A stretch of 64,000 nucleotides of DNA from Rhopalosiphum padi (Eukaryota > Arthropoda > Insecta > Hemiptera > Aphididae), in NCBI RefSeq assembly GCF_020882245.1, contig NW_026869996.1, positions 11,570,691-11,634,690 on the forward strand, in the 5' to 3' direction. The position numbers were made by a program, and so were the translations under genes. Positions 50,491-62,789 of this stretch are shown in pieces; position 1 is the first letter of the stretch, and every line of letters starts with the position of its first letter. The notes under the pieces were generated by a model that did no database searches, was not told the DNA's origin, and saw nothing but the letters and a program-made list of their open reading frames with translations.

Positions 50491-51972
50491 GCCTGGACCA
50501 CTATATTAAGAAAATGATTCTAATTTATTATTATTAACTTGCATACATCTCATTTAAGCAGATACTTCATTAAAACTATAAAACATGATTTTATATTATA
50601 ATTTTGACGAATAATATATATTTATTTTTTGAACTGCTTATAAAACACACAATTCTCAAGATAAGCTCTTGAAACCTGGACCACTATATTAAGAAAATGA
50701 TAAGAATTTATTATTACTAACTTGCATACATTGCATACATTTCATTTAAGCAGATTTTTCATAAACACTATATAACATGATTTTATATGATAATTTTGAT
50801 GAATAATATACATTTATTTTTTGAACTACTTATAAAACACACAATTCTCAAGTTAATCTCTTGAAACCTGGACCATTATATTAAGAAAATGATTCTAGTT
50901 TATTATTATTAACTTGCATACATCACATTTAAGCAGATACTTCATTACAACTATAAAACATGTTTTTATATGATAATTTTGACGAATATTAAATATTTAT
51001 TTTTTGAACTGCTTATAAAACACACAATTCTCAAGTTAATCTCTTGAAACCTGGACCATTATATTATGAAAATGATTCTAATTTATTATTATTAACTTGT
51101 ATACATCTCATTTAAGCAGATACTTCATTACAACTATAAAACATGTTTTTATATGATAATTTTGACAAATATTAAATATTTATTTTTTGATCTGCTTATA
51201 AAACAAACAATTCTCAAGATAATCTCTTGAAGCCTGGACCACTATATTAAGAAAATGATTCTAATTTATTATTATTAACTTGCATACATCTCATTTAAGC
51301 AGATACTTCATTAAAACTATAAAACATGATTTTATATTATAATTTTGACGAATAATATATATTTATTTTTTGAACTGCTTATAAAACACACAATTCTCAA
51401 GATAAGCTCTTGAAACCTGGACCACTATATTAAGAAAATGATAAGAATTTATTATTACTAACTTGCATACATTGCATACATTTCATTTAAGCAGATTTTT
51501 CATAAACACTATATAACATGATTTTATATGATAATTTTGATGAATAATATACATTTATTTTTTGAACTACTTATAAAACACACAATTCTCAAGTTAATCT
51601 CTTGAAACCTGGACCATTATATTAAGAAAATGATTCTAGTTTATTATTATTAACTTGCATACATCACATTTAAGCAGATACTTCATTACAACTATAAAAC
51701 ATGTTTTTATATGATAATTTTGACGAATATTAAATATTTATTTTTTGAACTGCTTATAAAACACACAATTCTCAAGTTAATCTCTTGAAACCTGGACCAT
51801 TATATTAAGAAAATGATTCTAATTTATTATTATTAACTTGTATACATCTCATTTAAGCAGATACTTCATTACAACTATAAAACATGTTTTTATATGATAA
51901 TTTTGACGAATATTAAATATTTATTTTTTGATCTGCTTATAAAACAAACAATTCTCAAGATAATCTCTTGAA
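50491..51972 (+). repeat. Tetrameric higher-order repeat, 741-bp period, two copies
   Basis: Four consecutive variants (three of 183 bp and one of 192 bp) repeat nearly base for base at 50491-51231 and 51232-51972. Each starts at the distinctive GCCTGGACC variant. A third copy begins at 51973 but is interrupted by other monomers, and the same variant recurs at 53630, 55108, 56773, 57688 and 59911. Confidence 0.85.
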
Positions 51973-54310
51973 GCCTGGACCACTATATTAAGAAAATGAT
52001 TCTAATTTATTATTATTAACTTGCATACATCTCATTTAAGCAGATACTTCATTAAAACTATAAAACATGATTTTATATTATAATTTTGACGAATAATATA
52101 TATTTATTTTTTGAACTGCTTATAAAACACACAATTCTCAAGATAAGCTCTTGAAACCTGGACCACTATATTAAGAAAATGATTAGAATTTATTATTACT
52201 AACTTGCATACATTTCATTTAAGCAGATTTTTCATAAACACTATAAAACATGATTTTATATTATAATTTTGACGAATAATATATATTTATTTTTTGAACT
52301 GCTTATAAAACACACAATTCTCAAGATAAGCTCTTGAAACCGGGACCACTATATTAAGAAAATGATAAGAATTTATTATTACTAACTTGCATACATTGCA
52401 TACATTTCATTTAAGCAGATTTTTCATAAACACTATATAACATGATTTTATATGATAATTTTGATGAATAATATACATTTATTTTTTGAACTACTTATAA
52501 AACACACAATTCTCAAGTTAATCTCTTGAAACCTGGACCATTATATTAAGAAAATGATTCTAGTTTATTATTATTAACTTGCATACATCACATTTAAGCA
52601 GATACTTCATTACAACTATAAAACATGTTTTTTTTATATGATAATTTTGACGAATATTAAATATTTATTTTTGATCTGCTTATAAAACACACAATTCTCA
52701 AGTTAATCTCTTGAAACCTGGACCACTATATTAAGAAAATGATTAGAATTTATTATTACTAACTTGCATACATTTCATTTAAGCAGATTTTTCATAAACA
52801 CTATAAAACATGATTTTATATGATAATTTTGATGAATAATATACATTTAATTTTTGAACTGCTTATAAAACAAACAATTATCAAGTTAATCTCTTGAAAC
52901 CTGGACCACTATATTAAGAAAATGATTAGAATTTATTATTACTAACTTGCATACATTTCATTTAAGCAGATTTTTCATAAACACTATATAACATGTTTTT
53001 ATATGATAATTTTGATGAATAATATACATTTAATTTTTGAACTGCTTATAAAACACACAATTCTCAAGTTAATCTCTTGAAACCTGGACCATTATATTAA
53101 GAAAATGATTCTAATTTATTATTATTAACTTGTATACATCTCATTTAAGCAGATACTTCATTAAAACTATAAAACATGTTTTTATATGATAATTTTGATG
53201 AATAATATACATTTATTTTTTGAACTACTTATAAAACACACAATTCTCAAGTTAATCTCTTGAAACCTGGACCATTATATTAAGAAAATGATTCTAGTTT
53301 ATTATTATTAACTTGCATACATCACATTTAAGCAGATACTTCATTACAACTATAAAACATGTTTGTATATGATAATTTTGACGAATATTAAATATTTATT
53401 TTTTGAACTGCTTATAAAACACACAATTCTCAAGTTAATCTCTTGAAACCTGGACCATTATATTAAGAAAATGATTCTAATTATTATTATTAACTTGTAT
53501 ACATCTCATTTAAGCAGATACTTCATTACAACTATAAAACATGTTTTTATATGATAATTTTGACGAATATTAAATATTTATTTTTTGATCTGCTTATAAA
53601 ACAAACAATTCTCAAGATAATCTCTTGAAGCCTGGACCACTATATTAAGAAAAATGATTCTAATTTATTATTATTAACTTGCATACATCTCATTTAAGCA
53701 GATACTTCATTAAAACTATAAAAACATGATTTTATATTATAATTTTGACGAATAATATATATTTATTTTTTTGAACTGCTTATAAAACACACAATTCTCA
53801 AGATAAGCTCTTGAAACCGGGACCACTATATTAAGAAAATGATAAGAATTTATTATTACTAACTTGCATACATTGCATACATTTCATTTAAGCAGATTTT
53901 TCATAAACACTATATAACATGATTTTATATGATAAATTTTGATGAATAATATACATTTATTTTTTGAACTACTTATAAAACACACAATTCTCAAGTTAAT
54001 CTCTTGAAACCTGGACCATTATATTAAGAAAATGATTCTAGTTTATTATTATTAACTTGCATACATCACATTTAAGCAGATACTTCATTACAACTATAAA
54101 ACATGTTTTTATATGATAATTTTGACGAATATTAAATATTTATTTTTTTGATCTGCTTATAAAACACACAATTCTCAAGATAATCTCTTGAAACCTCGAC
54201 CACTATATTAAGAAAATGATTAGAATTTTTTATTACTAACTTGCATACATTTCATTTAAGCAGATTTTTCATAAACACTATAAAACATGATTTTATATGA
54301 TAATTTTGAT

Positions 54311-56296
54311 GAATAATATACATTTAATTTTTGAACTGCTTATAAAACAAACAATTATCAAGTTAATCTCTTGAAACCTGGACCACTATATTAAGAAAAT
54401 GATTAGAATTTATTATTACTAACTTGCATACATTTCATTTAAGCAGATTTTTCATAAACACTATATAACATGTTTTTATATGATAATTTTGATGAATAAT
54501 ATACATTTAATATTTGAACTGCTTATAAAACACACAATTCTCAAGTTAATCTCTTGAAACCTGGACCATTATATTAAGAAAATGATTCTAATTTATTATT
54601 ATTAACTTGTATACATCTCATTTAAGCAGATACTTCATTAAAACTATAAAACATGTTTTTATATGATAATTTTGATGAATAATATACATTTATTTTTTGA
54701 ACTACTTATAAAACACACAATTCTCAAGTTAATCTCTTGAAACCTGGACCATTATATTAAGAAAATGATTCTAGTTTATTATTATTAACTTGCATACATC
54801 ACATTTAAGCAGATACTTCATTACAACTATAAAACATGTTTTTATATGATAATTTTGACGAATATTAAATATTTATTTTTTGAACTGCTTATAAAACACA
54901 CAATTCTCAAGTTAATCTCTTGAAACCTGGACCATTATATTAAGAAAATGATTCTAATTTATTATTATTAACTTGTATACATCTCATTTAAGCAGATACT
55001 TCATTACAACTATAAAACATGTTTTTATATGATAATTTTGAGGAATATTAAATATTTATTTTTTGATCTGCTTATAAAACAAACAATTCTCAAGATAATC
55101 TCTTGAAGCCTGGACCACTATATTAAGAAAATGATTCTAATTTATTATTATTAACTTGCATACATCTCATTTAAGCAGATACTTCATTAAAACTATAAAA
55201 CATGATTTTATATTATAATTTTGACGAATAATATATATTTATTTTTTGAACTGCTTATAAAACACACAATTCTCAAGATAAGCTCTTGAAACCTGGACCA
55301 CTATATTAAGAAAATGATAAGAATTTATTATTACTAACTTGCATACATTGCATACATTTCATTTAAGCAGATTTTTCATAAACACTATATAACATGATTT
55401 TATATGATAATTTTGATGAATAATATACATTTATTTTTTGAACTACTTATAAAACACACAATTCTCAAGTTAATCTCTTGAAACCTGGACCATTATATTA
55501 AGAAAATGATTCTAGTTTATTATTATTAACTTGCATACATCACATTTAAGCAGATACTTCATTACAACTATAAAACATGTTTTTATATGATAATTTTGAC
55601 GAATATTAAATATTTATTTTTTGATCTGCTTATAAAACACACAATTCTCAAGATAATCTCTTGAAACCTCGACCACTATATTAAGAAAATGATTAGAATT
55701 TTTTATTACTAACTTGCATACATTTCATTTAAGCAGATTTTTCATAAACACTATAAAACATGATTTTATATGATAATTTTGATGAATAATATACATTTAA
55801 TTTTTGAACTGCTTATAAAACAAACAATTATCAAGTTAATCTCTTGAAACCTGGACCACTATATTAAGAAAATGATTAGAATTTATTATTACTAACTTGC
55901 ATACATTTCATTTAAGCAGATTTTTCATAAACACTATAAAACATGATTTTATATGATAATTTTGATGAATAATATACATTTAATTTTTGAACTGCTTATA
56001 AAACAAACAATTATCAAGTTAATCTATTGAAACCTGGACCACTATATTAAGAAAATGATTAGAATTTATTATTACTAACTCGCATACATTTCATTTAAGC
56101 AGATTTTTCATAAACACTATATAACATGTTTTTATATGATAATTTTGATGAATAATATACATTTAATTTTTGAACTGCTTATAAAACACACAATTCTCAA
56201 GTTGATCTCTTGAAACCTGGACCATTATATTAAGAAAATGATTCTAATTTATTATTACTAACTTGCATACATTGCATACATTTCATTTAAGCAGAT
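54311..56296 (+). repeat. Large satellite duplication, first copy (1986 bp)
   Basis: Appears identical by line comparison to 56891-58876, offset 2580 bp. The offset equals fourteen 183-bp monomers plus two 9-bp insertions, so it is a 14-mer step. Sequence diverges to other monomer types immediately outside both edges. Confidence 0.85.
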
Positions 56297-56890
56297 TTTT
56301 CATAAACACTATATAACATGATTTTATATGATAATTTTGATGAATAATATACATTTATTTTTTGAACTACTTATAAAACACACAATTCTCAAGTTAATCT
56401 CTTGAAACCTGGACCATTATATTAAGAAAATGATTCTAGTTTATTATTATTAACTTGCATACATCACATTTAAGCAGATACTTCATTACAACTATAAAAC
56501 ATGTTTTTATATGATAATTTTGACGAATATTAAATATTTATTTTTTGAACTGCTTATAAAACACACAATTCTCAAGTTAATCTCTTGAAACCTGGACCAT
56601 TATATTAAGAAAATGATTCTAATTTATTATTATTAACTTGTATACATCTCATTTAAGCAGATACTTCATTACAACTATAAAACATGTTTTTATATGATAA
56701 TTTTGACGAATATTAAATATTTATTTTTTGATCTGCTTATAAAACAAACAATTCTCAAGATAATCTCTTGAAGCCTGGACCACTATATTAAGAAAATGAT
56801 TCTAATTTATTATTATTAACTTGCATACATCTCATTTAAGCAGATACTTCATTAAAACTTTAAAACATGATTTTATATTATAATTTTGAC

Positions 56891-58876
56891 GAATAATATA
56901 CATTTAATTTTTGAACTGCTTATAAAACAAACAATTATCAAGTTAATCTCTTGAAACCTGGACCACTATATTAAGAAAATGATTAGAATTTATTATTACT
57001 AACTTGCATACATTTCATTTAAGCAGATTTTTCATAAACACTATATAACATGTTTTTATATGATAATTTTGATGAATAATATACATTTAATATTTGAACT
57101 GCTTATAAAACACACAATTCTCAAGTTAATCTCTTGAAACCTGGACCATTATATTAAGAAAATGATTCTAATTTATTATTATTAACTTGTATACATCTCA
57201 TTTAAGCAGATACTTCATTAAAACTATAAAACATGTTTTTATATGATAATTTTGATGAATAATATACATTTATTTTTTGAACTACTTATAAAACACACAA
57301 TTCTCAAGTTAATCTCTTGAAACCTGGACCATTATATTAAGAAAATGATTCTAGTTTATTATTATTAACTTGCATACATCACATTTAAGCAGATACTTCA
57401 TTACAACTATAAAACATGTTTTTATATGATAATTTTGACGAATATTAAATATTTATTTTTTGAACTGCTTATAAAACACACAATTCTCAAGTTAATCTCT
57501 TGAAACCTGGACCATTATATTAAGAAAATGATTCTAATTTATTATTATTAACTTGTATACATCTCATTTAAGCAGATACTTCATTACAACTATAAAACAT
57601 GTTTTTATATGATAATTTTGAGGAATATTAAATATTTATTTTTTGATCTGCTTATAAAACAAACAATTCTCAAGATAATCTCTTGAAGCCTGGACCACTA
57701 TATTAAGAAAATGATTCTAATTTATTATTATTAACTTGCATACATCTCATTTAAGCAGATACTTCATTAAAACTATAAAACATGATTTTATATTATAATT
57801 TTGACGAATAATATATATTTATTTTTTGAACTGCTTATAAAACACACAATTCTCAAGATAAGCTCTTGAAACCTGGACCACTATATTAAGAAAATGATAA
57901 GAATTTATTATTACTAACTTGCATACATTGCATACATTTCATTTAAGCAGATTTTTCATAAACACTATATAACATGATTTTATATGATAATTTTGATGAA
58001 TAATATACATTTATTTTTTGAACTACTTATAAAACACACAATTCTCAAGTTAATCTCTTGAAACCTGGACCATTATATTAAGAAAATGATTCTAGTTTAT
58101 TATTATTAACTTGCATACATCACATTTAAGCAGATACTTCATTACAACTATAAAACATGTTTTTATATGATAATTTTGACGAATATTAAATATTTATTTT
58201 TTGATCTGCTTATAAAACACACAATTCTCAAGATAATCTCTTGAAACCTCGACCACTATATTAAGAAAATGATTAGAATTTTTTATTACTAACTTGCATA
58301 CATTTCATTTAAGCAGATTTTTCATAAACACTATAAAACATGATTTTATATGATAATTTTGATGAATAATATACATTTAATTTTTGAACTGCTTATAAAA
58401 CAAACAATTATCAAGTTAATCTCTTGAAACCTGGACCACTATATTAAGAAAATGATTAGAATTTATTATTACTAACTTGCATACATTTCATTTAAGCAGA
58501 TTTTTCATAAACACTATAAAACATGATTTTATATGATAATTTTGATGAATAATATACATTTAATTTTTGAACTGCTTATAAAACAAACAATTATCAAGTT
58601 AATCTATTGAAACCTGGACCACTATATTAAGAAAATGATTAGAATTTATTATTACTAACTCGCATACATTTCATTTAAGCAGATTTTTCATAAACACTAT
58701 ATAACATGTTTTTATATGATAATTTTGATGAATAATATACATTTAATTTTTGAACTGCTTATAAAACACACAATTCTCAAGTTGATCTCTTGAAACCTGG
58801 ACCATTATATTAAGAAAATGATTCTAATTTATTATTACTAACTTGCATACATTGCATACATTTCATTTAAGCAGAT
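56891..58876 (+). repeat. Large satellite duplication, second copy (1986 bp)
   Basis: Carries the same rare variants as the first copy: GAGGAATATT at 57620 (55040 in the first), TTTAATATTTGAAC at 57087, ACTCGCATAC at 58668 and AAGTTGATCTC at 58780. This points to a very recent duplication or an assembly echo. Confidence 0.85.
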
Positions 58877-61233
58877 ACTTCATTACAACTATAAAACATG
58901 TTTTTATATGATAATTTTGATGAATAATATACATTTAATTTTTGAACTACTTATAAAACACACAATTCTCAAGTTAATCTCTTGAAACCTGGACCATTAT
59001 ATTAAGAAAATGATTCTAGTTTATTATTATTAACTTGCATACATCACATTTAAGCAGATACTTCATTACAACTATAAAACATGTTTTTATATGATAATTT
59101 TGACGAATATTAAATATTTATTTTTTGATCTGCTTATAAAACACACAATTCTCAAGATAATCTCTTGAAACCTCGACCACTATATTAAGAAAATGATTAG
59201 AATTTTTTATTACTAACTTGCATACATTTCATTTAAGCAGATTTTTCATAAACACTATAAAACATGATTTTATATGATAATTTTGATGAATAATATACAT
59301 TTAATTTTTGAACTGCTTATAAAACAAACAATTATCAAGTTAATCTCTTGAAACCTGGACCACTATATTAAGAAAATGATAAGAATTTATTATTACTAAC
59401 TTGCATACATTGCATACATTTCATTTAAGCAGATTTTTCATAAACACTATATAACATGATTTTATATGATAATTTTGATGAATAATATACATTTATTTTT
59501 TGAACTACTTATAAAACACACAATTCTCAAGTTAATCTCTTGAAACCTGGACCATTATATTAAGAAAATGATTCTAGTTTATTATTATTAACTTGCATAC
59601 ATCACATTTAAGCAGATACTTCATTACAACTATAAAACATGTTTTTATATGATAATTTTGACGAATATTAAATATTTATTTTTTGAACTGCTTATAAAAC
59701 ACACAATTCTCAAGTTAATCTCTTGAAACCTGGACCATTATATTAAGAAAATGATTCTAATTTATTATTATTAACTTGTATACATCTCATTTAAGCAGAT
59801 ACTTCATTACAACTATAAAACATGTTTTTATATGATAATTTTGACGAATATTAAATATTTATTTTTTGATCTGCTTATAAAACAAACAATTCTCAAGATA
59901 ATCTCTTGAAGCCTGGACCACTATATTAAGAAAATGATTCTAATTTATTATTATTAACTTGCATACATCTCATTTAAGCAGATACTTCATTAAAACTTTA
60001 AAACATGATTTTATATTATAATTTTGACGAATAATATATATTTATTTTTTGAACTGCTTATAAAACACACAATTCTCAAGATAAGCTCTTGAAACCTGGA
60101 CCACTATATTAAGAAAATGATAAGAATTTATTATTACTAACTTGCATACATTGCATACATTTCATTTAAGCAGATTTTTCATAAACACTATATAACATGA
60201 TTTTATATGATAATTTTGATGAATAATATACATTTATTTTTTGAACTACTTGTAAAACACACAATTCTCAAGTTAATCTCTTGAAACCTGGACCATTATA
60301 TTAAGAAAATGATTCTAGTTTATTATTATTAACTTGCATACATCACATTTAAGCAGATACTTCATTACAACTATAAAACATGTTTTTATATGATAATTTT
60401 GACGAATATTAAATATTTATTTTTTGAACTGCTTATAAAACACACAATTCTCAAGATAATCTCTTGAAACCTCGACCACTATATTAAGAAAATGATTAGA
60501 ATTTTTTATTACTAACTTGCATACATTTCATTTAAGCAGATTTTTCATAAACACTATAAAACATGATTTTATATGATAATTTTGATGAATAATATACATT
60601 TAATTTTTGAACTGCTTATAAAACAAACAATTATCAAGTTAATCTCTTGAAACCTGGACCATTATATTAAGAAAATGATTCTAATTTATTATTATTATTT
60701 TGCATACATCTCATTTAAGCAGATACTTCATTAAAACTATAAAACATGTTTTTATATGATAATTTTGATGAATAATATACATTTATTTTTTGAACTGCTT
60801 ATATAACACACAGTTCTCAAGATAATCTCTTGAAACCTGGACCACTATATTAAGAGAATGATTAAAATTTATTATTACTAACTTGCATACATTTCATTTA
60901 AGCAGATACTTCATTAAAACTATAAAACATGTTTTAATATGATAATTTTGACGAATATTAAATATTTATTTTATGATCTGCTTATAAAACAAACAATTAT
61001 CAAGTTAATCTCTTGAAACCAGGACTACTATATTAAGAAAATGATTAGAATTTATTATTACTAACTTGCATACATCTCATTTAAGCAGATACTTCATTAA
61101 AACTATAAAACATGATTTTATATAATAATTTTGACGAATATTAAAAATTCATGTTTTAAATTGCTTATAAAGCACTGAGTTATCGAGTCATTCTCTAATT
61201 ATTATATTTATTTAACTGGATAAATTTTTTTAG

Positions 61234-61381
61234 ATGCAAATACAGCAGATCATTAAAGGGATGCTGAAACATTATTTGGTATTCAAACAACTCTGGAAAA
61301 GTATGAACATCCAATTTTGAAAATGAACTAACGAATACTGATTATAATGAATTTATGCAATTTACATGTAATGGTTATTGA
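61234..61381 (+). pseudogene. P0: most decayed core relative
   Basis: ATG after TTTTTTTAG, with ATGCAAATA for ATGGCAATA. The first frame is 28 codons (MQIQQIIKGMLKH, later KQLWKSMNIQF) ending in TGA at 61318-61320, the same length and shape as P2. In another frame the old C-terminus remains: FENELTNTDYNEF, FTCNGY and TGA at 61379-61381. Its place before the linker matches core B on the left. Confidence 0.45.
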
Positions 61382-61389
61382 ATATAATT

Positions 61390-61740
61390 TATAGAATATT
61401 AATGTAGTGATACAATAGATATTTGTTTATACATTGAATAAATGATAATTAAACACCTGAGAACTTTTAATTTTCATTCTTAAAATTTGTCTTAGCTTTA
61501 AAAATCATTTTATTTTTATTACATTTATATGATAATTTTGTTGAATATAACAAATTCATACATTTAACTGTTTATAAAATATTTTATTCTCAAGTACGTG
61601 TTTTGATACCTTGACTGTTATATTATGAAAATTATTCCATTTTATCATTTATAACTTTCATATGTTTTGTTTAACCAGATATTTTTACTTCATAAGAACT
61701 TTAACAAATTATTTTATATGTTAATTTTGACGAATTATAC
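61390..61740 (+). repeat. Two strongly diverged satellite-type monomers
   Basis: Landmarks are still readable (TTTATAAAATATTTTATTCTC, GATACCTTGACTGTTATATTA, CATATGTTTTGTTTAACCAGATAT, ATTTTGACGAATTATAC) but far more diverged than in the main array. They align with the left unit on either side of its two insertions and provide the empty sites for both. Confidence 0.7.
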
Positions 61741-61939
61741 AATTCATATTTTTTTCATATTGAATAGAAGAAAATTTAAGTTATTGTTCGAGTGTATTAT
61801 TTAGTTACATTTATTTTACATTCAAATTCAACAAAATAATTTGGTAGATTTGTACTATCTTTTATGGCTTATCATAATTATTATATCTTATCATCTGTTA
61901 TATGATTATATTTCATATCACTTTGCTGTTTTACAATCG
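61741..61939 (+). repeat. Linker shared with the left unit
   Basis: Complementary to left-unit positions of about 310-514. Shared words include GTACTATCTTTTATGGCTTATCATAATTATTAT in parts, ATATTTCATATCA and TTTTACA-TCGTATTTG. The transposon found beyond this point on the left is absent here. Confidence 0.8.
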
Positions 61940-62158
61940 TATTTGCATTTAAGTTTTAACTGAAAATTGTTTTTAAATATTTTGTATTAAGAATAAAGTT
62001 GTTCAGATAGTTATTGTTTGATTGTTTCCGTTACTGACTTATTCAGTATTTTCCAAATACTCGTTATCATATAAAGATTTTCGTTCTAATTATGGTGTGT
62101 AGTAGTGACATTGTTTACTCCAACTATACGCATATTTAACTGACTACAATATTTTCAG

Positions 62159-62317
62159 ATTGCAATACAGCAGACAATGAAAGCCATGGTGAGACATGAA
62201 TTCGCGATTATATCAGTTTGGAAAATATAAACATCCTATGATGAAAATGGACTAGAAGATACTGATAATAATAATTGTTTTATTCAACGTACGTGTAGAG
62301 CTTATAATAGAATATAA
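62159..62317 (+). pseudogene. P1, second copy
   Basis: Same ATT start, codon-24 stop and lost terminal stop as the copy at 45105. One codon differs (ATA to ATG at codon 7). Confidence 0.5.
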
Positions 62318-62579
62318 TTTATAGAAAATTAATAGTTATGTAACAAAATGTTAATGTCATGAAATCCTGACAATAGGACTAAGTAAATGATTCTTATTTA
62401 CTATAATTAACTTTCATACAATTAATTTAACTTGATACTTCATAAACACTAAAAAACATGATTTTATATGATCATTTTGACGAATATCAAAAATTCATGT
62501 TTTAAACTGCTTATAAAGCACTGAGTTATCGAGTCATTCTCCAATTATTATATATATTTAACTGATTAAATTTTTTTAG

Positions 62580-62666
62580 ATGGCAATACAGCAGATGACT
62601 CAAGGAATGCTGAGACATTTATTTGTATGCATACAACTTTGGGAATGTATGAACATCCAATGTTGA
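62580..62666 (+). pseudogene. P2, second copy
   Basis: Identical over the frame to the copy at 45526, including the central frameshift that puts CNGY out of frame. Confidence 0.45.
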
Positions 62667-62789
62667 AAATGAACTAAAAGATACTGATTATAAAGAATTT
62701 ATGCAATGTACGTGTAATGGTTATTAGGTATAGTTGATAGAAAATTAATAGCAATGTATCTAAAAGTTACTCAAATGCTTCCCTGACTA

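Larger units (their letters stand above)
45730..61160 (+). repeat. 183-bp satellite array, about 80 monomers
   Basis: Monomers are spaced 183 bp apart, measured on CAATTCTCAAG or CAATTATCAAG. Landmarks in order are CTTGAAACCTGGACC, TATATTAAGAAAATGATT, TAACTTGCATACAT, CATTTAAGCAGAT, an ACTATAAAACATG run, TATATGATAATTTTGA and CTGCTTATAAAAC. Some monomers are 192 bp because of a 9-bp duplication (TTGCATACATTGCATACAT). Variants fall into a few classes (CATCTCATTT, CATTTCATTT and CATCACATTT; GACGAATATT and GATGAATAAT) that recur in ordered blocks. There are stops in every frame, so no long protein is encoded. The monomer is a relative of the spacers between left-array cores. Confidence 0.97.
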
